Assembly: GCF_000764305.2 (NCBI RefSeq)
Contig: NW_025940654.1
Span: forward strand, 8,898 to 72,897
From: Hyalella azteca
Taxonomy: Eukaryota; Arthropoda; Malacostraca; Amphipoda; Hyalellidae
Reading direction: 5' to 3'
Length of the DNA: 64,000 nt
Position numbers and translations under genes: made by a program
Notes under the pieces: model-generated
Told to the model about the DNA's origin: nothing
Seen by the model: the letters and a program-made list of their open reading frames with translations, nothing else
The model's database searches: none
Shown here: piece after piece, positions 55,301-61,024 of the stretch
Numbering within the stretch: position 1 is the stretch's first letter
How the letters are laid out: every line of letters starts with the position of its first letter

Positions 55301-55928
55301 TGGTTCTATTTGTACTATAATTCCCCATGTCCCCAGCCGGCGGGGGAGAGCTACGTCTCGCTATTGGTTCTATTTGTACTATAATTCCCCATGTCCCCCA
55401 GCCGGCGGGGGAGAGCTACATCTCACTATTGGTTCAATTTATACCATAACCTCCCTAATGTCTCCCTATTGGTTCTATTTGTACTACAATCCCCCTCCCC
55501 CCTGTCCCCCAACCGGCGGGGGGAGCTACGTCTCCCTATTGTTTCAATTTATACCATAACCTCCCTCATGTCTCCCTATTGGTTCTATTTGTACTACAAT
55601 CCCCCTCCTCCCTGTCCCCCAGCCGGCGGGGGAGAGCTACGTCTCGCTATTGGTCTACTCGGGGATGGCGTTTGGGTGCGCGTTGCTCGCTCTCTGTCTG
55701 CCCGAGACCAGCGAGCGCCGCATGTACGAGACCGTGCACGAGCTCGTCACTCACCAGCGCGGGACCTCTGACCTCGCTGACCACGAGCGCAAGAATCTCC
55801 ACGATGACGTCAGCTACGAACCTCTGCACAATGACGTCAGCGACGACGGGGATGACCAAGATGACGACGACAGCCACGACCATGTCACTCACCAGCGGTC
55901 GAAAACATCTTGCCTTAATATCGTCTGA
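43164..55928 (+). CDS. SLC22-type organic ion transporter (MFS), 13 exons, complete
   Basis: Member of the SLC22 organic cation/anion/zwitterion transporter branch of the major facilitator superfamily: a 12-helix plasma-membrane carrier. Exons 43164-43302, 44674-44905, 45703-45831, 46517-46640, 47303-47406, 47592-47746, 50120-50294, 50952-51096, 51586-51749, 52738-52910, 53622-53680, 54373-54492 and 55623-55928 sum to 2025 nt (674 aa plus stop) with matching phase at all twelve junctions. Signatures in order: LVCGRAWLRAVFQTLFTVG before TM2, GGVLSDRHGRQ (residues ~235-247, MFS motif A), DESPRWLLLRGR (~355) after TM6, PLGRRLGRR between TM8 and TM9, TSELYPTSVRALG (~540) and LPETSERRMYETV at the end. 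The large first extracellular loop (~66-205) contains an unusual Asp/Tyr tract. The substrate cannot be told from the sequence. An in-frame ATG at 43116 is an alternative start. A possible AATAAA is at 56855. Confidence 0.95.
43430..43745 (+). mobile_element. Dispersed repeat family R (copy in intron 1)
   Basis: Shares GCTCCCCGAGTCCTGGGCGG and the TGGCC-CTGGTCAGAATCTC core with copies at 46701, 47040, 48437 (inverted) and 53272. Non-coding. Confidence 0.75.
44200..44660. other. Very AT-rich intron segment
   Basis: TTAATTAATAATTATTA-like low-complexity sequence up to the exon 2 acceptor. 43960-44090 carries a TGACCCACTTTGGTCCACT / AGTGTGTCACTAGTTGGAC dispersed motif. No exon. Confidence 0.6.
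44674..44905 (+). CDS. SLC22-like exon 2 with DDY tract
   Basis: VPMSLVGNLFVSDFVTPSLG then, at residues ~76-104, an Asp/Tyr/Gly repeat tract (DDYDDYDDYGDYGDY) in the extracellular loop. The tract is a coding trinucleotide-based expansion (GACTATGAT). Donor GTAAAT, phase 2. Confidence 0.93.
44963..45108. mobile_element. MITE family M, copy 1
   Basis: About 146 bp with inverted ends GGCCTATACTTTCTAAA / AAGTATGGCCC. Contains CCAATCATAGACAAGAAAA. Homologous to 61816-61961 (inverted) and 62850-62992. Confidence 0.85.
45365..45520. repeat. ~18-bp repeat (GGCCGCTACGTGTACTTA), ~8 copies
   Basis: Imperfect array in intron 2; a single related word lies at 7078-7100. Confidence 0.9.
45703..45831 (+). 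CDS. SLC22-like exon 3
   Basis: Encodes NNFTGRKLLDVAPYDPDLVA then a Pro-rich stretch and DPHGELQHEVEDYR, part of the extracellular loop. NNFT is a potential N-glycosylation site. Donor GTAAGA. Confidence 0.9.
45870..46003. mobile_element. MITE-like element, copy 2
   Basis: Homologous to 18553-18714, with the same ACTCACTGCAGTGAGT palindrome and AGCGCATTTTCTC / GAGAAAACGCGCT ends. Slightly shorter inside. Confidence 0.8.
46517..46640 (+). CDS. SLC22-like exon 4
   Basis: ENCREAPRASLGVGGVTVQ, AACRSFEFLPSVYGWTATEE: cysteine-bearing end of the extracellular loop preceding the family's W-D-L-V-C block. Acceptor follows a poly-C tract. Donor GTGGGG. Confidence 0.92.
46701..46930 (+). mobile_element. 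Dispersed repeat family R, plus-orientation copy
   Basis: Begins CCCTAACAAAATTCGGGGTA. About 90% identical by eye to the reverse complement of 48437-48662. A partial further copy is at 47040-47140. Confidence 0.88.
47303..47406 (+). CDS. SLC22-like exon 5
   Basis: YSLVCGRAWLRAVFQTLFTV, GCVLGAAIGGVLSD: TM2 and the start of motif A. Strong SLC22 match. Donor GTGGGG, phase 2. Confidence 0.97.
47592..47746 (+). CDS. SLC22-like exon 6
   Basis: HGRQRTVCWGSALACVVSLA, then LLLLCRLLLGITVFIAVNPL: TM3 and TM4. Its donor starts a GTGTGTGGT microsatellite (47747-47822). Confidence 0.95.
48160..49840 (+). mobile_element. Degenerate LINE reverse transcriptase, interrupted by repeat R
   Basis: Broken frames give ADVVHIDFARKRLTK, then (after the insertion at ~48400-48670) GRLLGLIHNFSTHR, NNMQFNGTKFEVIRYSTGM, WSFVVSFGRHSKQ and LFNALPQKLRGGVFTLKTF, the order of a CR1/RTE-type ORF2 from palm to C-terminus. 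Many stops and frameshifts; long dead. Confidence 0.85.
48437..48662 (-). mobile_element. Dispersed repeat family R, inverted copy nested in LINE
   Basis: Reverse complement of 46701-46930, ending ACCCCGAATTTTGTTAGGG. It splits the LINE palm domain, so it inserted after the LINE. Confidence 0.88.
49861..49908 (+). pseudogene. Relic copy of SLC22-like exon 6 end
   Basis: CTGCTCTGCCGCCTCCTGC...GTCTTCATCGCCGTGAA encodes LLCRLLLWVAVFIAVN, closely like exon 6 LLCRLLLGITVFIAVN, and is preceded by the same GTGTGTGGTG that follows exon 6. It lies at the far end of the intron, beyond the LINE. Confidence 0.8.
50120..50294 (+). CDS. SLC22-like exon 7
   Basis: ALEVCPASHRHLYGPIESL, MLPLLAAAAYFCRNWRLLQL, CMALPLLLALLLSCPL: TM5 and TM6. 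Ends CCGCT|GTAAGC, phase 2, the first of many such donors. Confidence 0.95.
50262..50770. repeat. Donor-edge minisatellite of exon 7 (~14-27 bp, ~25 copies)
   Basis: Units combine exon sequence CTCCTGCTCTCCTGCCCGCT with donor GTAAGCC. The array runs ~475 bp into the intron with at least 20 CCCGCT|GTAAG junctions. Confidence 0.96.
50952..51096 (+). CDS. SLC22-like exon 8
   Basis: VMDESPRWLLLRGRLMDAER, GTQHQLPAGLHQLLDAVYK. The ESPRWL signature after TM6 is diagnostic for SLC22. Donor GTATAG; ~28 nt of exon end (CTGCACCAGCTG) is repeated once just after it, followed by GTGGGTCATCC. Confidence 0.97.
51230..51550 (+). mobile_element. Dispersed repeat family S, copy 1
   Basis: ~320 bp shared with 60410-60730 in the same orientation, e.g. 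CACTTCTTGTCTGTCTGCTAC and GACAATGCATGAATCGATTG. Non-coding. Confidence 0.85.
51586..51749 (+). CDS. SLC22-like exon 9
   Basis: RTLRSQGPSSASLRTHLVSL, STKEMLTITAVTAAMWLMEG, ALYISLPLKAPEY: cytosolic loop and TM7. Donor GTGGGG, phase 2. Confidence 0.93.
52369..52725 (-). mobile_element. mariner/Tc1-superfamily transposase C-terminal relic
   Basis: Frames read FQQDS, then AKSTQEWLSENVPHF, WPSSSPDLNPLDFGI, LEVKLLKEWAKIPQI, SCKAFSKRLQLVIDADGGHF and stop (~52370). SPDLNPLD carries the third catalytic acid as Asp. At least two frameshifts; only the last third of the gene is present. The relic ends within ~30 bp of the exon 10 acceptor. Confidence 0.93.
52738..52910 (+). CDS. SLC22-like exon 10
   Basis: SPFLYLGLLGLLEMPGALLV, PLGRRLGRRSACAVLACVCT, AAMLGLGLLRLHQYPN: TM8, motif-A-like loop and TM9. 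Phase fits both neighbours. The acceptor (AACCTCCGGGCCAG) has almost no pyrimidine tract. Confidence 0.95.
52905..53005. repeat. Donor-side repeats of exon 10 (33 bp, 3 copies)
   Basis: Donor GTGGGTCATGGTGACACAC is repeated at 52911, 52944 and 52977. Each unit ends in a CG like the exon. Confidence 0.95.
53272..53540 (+). mobile_element. Dispersed repeat family R, another copy
   Basis: Starts AAATTCGGGGACCGCC and ends CCTAGTCCTGGGCGGCACCT, as in 43430-43745 and 46701. Confidence 0.8.
53622..53680 (+). CDS. SLC22-like exon 11
   Basis: DGVLMLLSVMAYTSLVGVSQ, TM10. 59 nt. The donor GTTCGA is poor, but phase 0 into exon 12 fits. Confidence 0.88.
54060..54385. repeat. Acceptor-edge minisatellite of exon 12 (~27-28 bp, ~11 copies)
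   Basis: Units repeat the intron end ACATTTTACCCCAG plus an exon-start-like ATGTTGACGATGAC (exon: ATGGTGGCAATACTGAC). The last unit at 54373 is the real exon start. Confidence 0.9.
54373..54492 (+). CDS. SLC22-like exon 12
   Basis: 40 codons: MVAILTSELYPTSVRALGSS, VGYLANCVGNCLPPFLDVLL. TSELYPT.VR is diagnostic; TM11. Donor GTGAGC. Confidence 0.97.
54590..54628 (+). mobile_element. tRNA-derived SINE head (A-box-like)
   Basis: CTGTAGCGCAGTGGTTAGCG resembles a tRNA A box with the typical SINE start. No B box nearby, so only a fragment. Confidence 0.45.
55035..55640. repeat. Acceptor-edge minisatellite of exon 13 (~60-70 bp, ~9 copies)
   Basis: Each unit holds an acceptor (TGTCCCCCAG), exon start CCGGCGGGGGAGAGCTACGT (PAGESYVSLL) and ~25 nt of intron (TTCTATTTGTACTATAATTC). 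Only the last unit (55623) continues into the real exon. Confidence 0.97.
55623..55928 (+). CDS. SLC22-like exon 13, terminal
   Basis: PAGESYVSLLVYSGMAFGCA, LPETSERRMYETVHELVTHQ, then an acidic Asp/His-rich cytosolic tail with repeated DDVS(Y/D) and THQR blocks, ending at TGA (55926-55928). Confidence 0.95.
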   Translation, partial: PAGESYVSLLVYSGMAFGCALLALCLPETSERRMYETVHELVTHQRGTSDLADHERKNLHDDVSYEPLHNDVSDDGDDQDDDDSHDHVTHQRSKTSCLNIV

Positions 55929-56429
55929 CGAAGACGAGGAGTCAACCAGTGGGTCTGATGGGCTGAGGTCTGTTGCGAAAAACTGGTTGATTCAACCCCG
56001 ATTATTATTTACGCCTAAGGTAATTATGCATTCTCAGGTTGATAACCTCCGTTCACGACGTTGGAATCATGTTGAATTCTAGTCCAAAATGATCAATGAA
56101 GCTACGTCATTCTTGCAACGTTGTGTTGACATTACAGTACAACATTGAAATGATGTTACTTGTAAGATTCTGTTTCAACATTTAAATTGTGTCGTTTAAA
56201 TTGCATTGATAAAATTCAGGTTTTAGGTCTGCATTGATAATTTTTGGGTTTTTAGGTTAAATTAACGTATTAACCTTGTATATTATTTTTATAAACTCGA
56301 CCGAATTTCATTATCGTATCTGTGACAGTACTTGAGCACCGTACTATAAGCAGCTACATTAGGAAACTAAAACGATGAAGCTATATATAGACAACCCAAT
56401 TATCCATTTGCCTTATACCTATTTCAAAC

Positions 56430-56500
56430 TTACCCGGGATCGAACCCTGACGTTTTTCTTCGCAATTCCTTAGCGCACTTTGCTGCGGTGCACCTTATCG
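56430..56500 (-). mobile_element. tRNA-like SINE fragment
   Basis: The minus strand has ACCGCAGCAAAGTGCGCTAA (A-box-like) and 50 nt later GGGTTCGATCCCGGG, a consensus B box. It may be a SINE head or a decayed tRNA; no clean cloverleaf by eye. Confidence 0.45.
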
Positions 56501-57002
56501 CAGAGTCAATTATGGACAATGCAAACTAACTTTTTCATGCCGTAAAAAGACACTTCTTTCTTAATATTTAATCTACGTATTTCATTTATTCTCACTACAT
56601 TTTACGCAAGTAACATGGATCTGATTAAATACTGGAGACTACAATTATTTTAATACCTTCATTTTTTATATAATTTCATCTAAACCAGTTCTCCCCGACA
56701 ATTTCAAACTCGAATAGCACATGCAGGCTCTGTTGAAATATCCATAGTTGGTTTACGGAAGAAGTTTTAGAATATACTAGTTAAGAAGCATAGGAAAAAT
56801 TAAAATCGTGCATTTACTTTAAAATTAAATATATATATTTTTTCAAATGAAGGAAATAAAGTTCTTTTAAAAATTTGTTTAATTATTGAACTGGCGGGAT
56901 TTTTGAATATGTGCAGGTCAGATCTATTTTTTATACCAGTACTTTTGTTTAAGTAATTGAATTAAGGCAGAATGATTAGGAGGTTACCGTATAGAACGGG
57001 GT

Positions 57003-57235
57003 AACTTGAACCAATGACGGGGTGACTTGGACCATTGACGGGGTGACTTGGACCATTGACGGGGTGACTTGGACCATTGACGGGGTGACTTGGACCATTG
57101 ACGGGGTGACTTGGACCATTGACGGGGTGACTTGGACCATTGACGGGGTGACTTGCACCATTGACGGGGTGACTTGGACCATTGACGGGGTGACTTGGAC
57201 CATTGACGGGGTGACTTGCACCATTGACGTCATTC
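57003..57235. repeat. 21-bp minisatellite (GGGGTGACTTGGACCATTGA), 11 copies
   Basis: Eleven nearly identical units; divisible by 3, so false ORFs appear on both strands. Confidence 0.97.
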
Positions 57236-57454
57236 GATAATTGTTAACTTTTTATGAATAAAAAGCCCATACTTCCAAATCCATGAAAATAAGTTTACCA
57301 CTTACTAATTCTCCAGACAGCAATTTAACGCAGTTCTTGTAACAGTTCATTGTTAAGAGGCGCCAGAGGGCGACAGTGGCGCGAGTCAAGTTGCCAATTA
57401 GCATATATTAAATCGTCAAACTATCTGTATTCACAGTCGAAACGAAGTTCCATA

Positions 57455-57610
57455 TATTTTTACGCTGCAAAATAATGATTATATTGAAGAAATTAATTTT
57501 TACACAATTAGAACGACATATACACAAATTCCATATATTTTTACGTTGCAAAATAATGATTATATTGAAGAAATTAATTTTTTTACACAATTAGAACGAC
57601 ATATACACAG
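57455..57610. repeat. Direct duplication, ~80 bp, 2 copies
   Basis: CCATATATTTTTACG...TTAGAACGACATATACAC is repeated with one- to two-base changes. Confidence 0.93.
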
Positions 57611-60219
57611 TAGTGGCAGTACAAAATTTTATGATCTTTAAATGTTGCACTATCTGTCACACTAGCGGGAATGTTCCGAAGTTTGTTATGCTGAACGGGT
57701 ACTCGCACTCTCTGTAACTATTTACCTACATTTATTGACAACCGTCAATATCGTTCTTCCTACTTATAGCCAATGCACTAATTCTCTGCTTACACGCGAA
57801 TTAAGTTAGCTCGACCACGCAATATGAGGCATTCTTCATGTCCAGCTTCAACAAAACATTTAAATTTGAATATGGAATTAACTTATTATACACGCGCTAG
57901 GTGGCACATAAGAATTGATGCATTGTATTGCCTCAAAATTTACACTTAGCATCTATATTTACATTGTTAATAATGGTTCCACAGCTGAAAACTGCCAGCT
58001 CAGTGGAGTCAAACAATATATAAACAACATCCTAGGAAGGCACTTGGCCAACTGAGTCAAAGCGCTGATTTCCCTGACTCATATGTAGCTTTGCTGCGGC
58101 TTTTGCTGCGTGAAGTAAAGCAAGTGGGTCACTCTGACACACTTCTGAGGATGACTTACTTCTGGAGGCGAAAATTTCTCTCATTGTACGTACATGCCAG
58201 ATAGTTTTCTAGTATGTATCTTGAATTCAATTCAAAATTTTGCTATAAATTTCATATTCAAGAAGAACATCTCATTGACAAATTCAGTAGAAAATCGCGG
58301 AAGGAAGGTTATAGGAACATGTACATTGAAGATTAGAAGGTGTCTGAAAACAAATTTTAAGGATCCTGTTGTTTCCCTTCGTTAAAATGATAATCATAAT
58401 TAACGTTATGTTTATTCACTTATTGATACTTGACACCGCAACAGTTTTTATTACCCAAACCTAATAATTGAGGATAAGGAAATACTTGTTCATATATAAA
58501 AATTTTCATCAATTTTTAACGTCCACAAATATATGACTTATTTCACATAACATTATTTTATCCGTTTACACATATTTTATATTATCCATATAAATAAAGC
58601 AAGCATTGATTAAACATTTGTTTTTCAAGTTCAAGGATAAGAACATTAAGTCATTTATTTCGAAACATATTATGTTGACATAGTGAGAAATTCATTTACC
58701 GATGTGTATTCATTACGAGTCAAAAAATTCAGCATTGGTTCTAATGAGACTTTGAATGTATGGAATTGCGTAACGAAATATAGATTAAAATGACATGATG
58801 AGTTTGATGAGTAGAGATGCTACATGAGGTAGAAGGACTATCCCGAAAGTTTTATGATAAGCAATTCCTAAAGTACCAATTTTTAAACTAATCACGGTAA
58901 TTAATGTACTAAATTTGAACCGCAATCGAGATAGGAAAGATTGTTCAGCAAGCAGCTAATATTAAATATCATTGAATAGCTAACTTAACTACTACGGTAA
59001 TACCTGAGACGTACGGAGTATCAGAAGCGTCGTAGAAATATCAGATAACTTAAGCTGCAATTTACGTTACGAATTTTCCTCCAAAATTCCATTCATATCG
59101 AAATAGCATAACTAACGGCAGTCAAATTAAAACTATTATCTATTAATATCTTTGGTAGTAAACTTTCAGGAAATAGCGTTGAATAGGAAAACGAGATATA
59201 GTAATTTTGAACTTATAACGACTCCTCAGTGATGAGGAAAGTAACAACGTTCATCGTGGGGATTAATTTAGTAGTCGCTTTTATGTAATAAACATATATT
59301 CAGACAGCGTATTTTTTTACTAACCATCCGACTGACCAAAAACACAAGATAAAAACAAGAGTTATGAAAGAATTATGTATGTTCAAAGGGTAGCTTCAAT
59401 CGAAGAATGACGTTAAAATGGGACGTCGCTCACACACGGTTGCCTTTCTGGTTCCTTCATTAACAAAATTATCTAGTTTATGCTTGAATTTGATAATTTT
59501 GAAAAGATATTTTACTTCAGTTTAGTACAACTCTACACACACCAATTGGAAAACTATGTTTAAGAAGAATTTAGGATGGACTATTGCAATCTATTACATA
59601 ATTACATATATAATCATACAAATATTATCATTACATATACATATAATATTAAAAATCACATTGTATCATTGGCATTGGCGGATTAAATAGGTAACATTAA
59701 CATTGATCGATTTTAGTAATATAAAAAATTCGCTATCAAAGCATTTTGATAGTTATTTAAATATAGCACCATAACAAATTTACGGTTGAACTGAAATTTC
59801 TATACGTTAGCAAAAATTTTGTTTTAATACAACGATATAACGATATTCTCACGCGAAATAAACTATGATCATTTGCCCCAATGTTAACTTTCATGAAATG
59901 ACTCAGATTTTATGCACTTTTCGGAAACTTATAAGTCTTTGGTAAAAAACAATGGATTTCAAATTCATTTCTTACTCCCATAAAAATAAATTGCAAATGC
60001 AATCAATTATAATTATTTAAAAACTATAGTGAATGTTAATGGACTGAAGTTCCCATGAATTCAAATCTTTCAGTAACAAATTCGTTCTTAATTTGTTTGG
60101 ATTTATTGAAACATTTTTGGTAGCGCATGGTATCTTTCGGACGTAGCAGTCCCAGGCCACGCTGGAGACAGGATGCTGTTGTTTAGACAGCAGCGCTCGA
60201 CTCAAAATTTTGTGAGTCA

Positions 60220-60335
60220 GTAAAAATGACTCACGACTAATGGCAGTGTGTCAACATGACTCACGGGCAGTGTGTCAACATGACTCACGGGCAGTGTGTC
60301 AACATGACTCACGGGCAGTGCGTCAACGGTGGTTC
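60220..60335. repeat. 24-bp repeat (GCAGTGTGTCAACATGACTC), 4-5 copies
   Basis: Array built from the GTGAGTCA / TGACTCAC motif family. Confidence 0.93.
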
Positions 60336-60409
60336 GTCGCAGATGCGTAGACGTCGGCAGTCATCTCTGAAGAAGTAAAAGAATCACCCTTAGAACGAAG
60401 TGATGTAAC

Positions 60410-60730
60410 AGTATTTAATCTCCTTTTTTACAACAATTCTCTTTAACTTCACTTCTTGTTTGTCTGCTACAAATCTTATAATCGAGATTTAACACACTTC
60501 TACCTGTCCAAACGATCTGAAATTTTTTTACACTTAATTGCGTAAAGTTGTAGACAATGCATGAATCAATAGACCGAAAAAATAATTTTGAAAATGTAAA
60601 TTTTTTTCGTTGTGTCTAAAAAAATTAAAAAGTATTTTTTTTATATAAAAAATATAATAATAAATTCATTGTACATGAGTTACTCGTTAACACTGGGTTC
60701 TTTGGAAGTATTGTCAATAAAAGTAATTTT
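60410..60730 (+). mobile_element. Dispersed repeat family S, copy 2
   Basis: Homologous to 51230-51550 over its length, ~80% by eye. Confidence 0.85.
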
Positions 60731-60894
60731 TAAAATTATATTATTTAATGTATCTACTACAACTTTTAAATGTATCTAAATAAATGTCATACACCACAAC
60801 GCCCTCGCCTCAGCCTCAATGTTTCCTACGATCCCAGTCCCATTATCTTAAACCCATCCTCGTCTCACCCCCCAAACTTCTCTAACCCCCCCCT

Positions 60895-61024
60895 TCACCC
60901 CCAAGGCTCGGGGCGCGTCGCCCCCGCATCGCTGGTGCGCACGCCCCCCTGCTGCAGGAGCGCCAGCAGCTGCAGCTCGTCCGCCTCGCTCAGGCCTGAC
61001 TTACGCAGGTCAATTCTCTCGAAC
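60895..61024 (-). CDS. Unrecognised gene, terminal exon
   Basis: One base plus 42 codons and stop: FERIDLRKSGLSEADELQLL, ALLQQGGVRTSDAGATRPEP, WG. Acceptor AATTAATCAG. Confidence 0.85.

Larger units (their letters stand above)
55929..60200. other. Convergent intergenic DNA, no gene seen
   Basis: AT-rich. Contains the repeats at 56430, 57003 and 57455 listed separately, a GTGGGTCACTCTGACACAC motif at 58124, and no coding ORF I recognise. Confidence 0.5.
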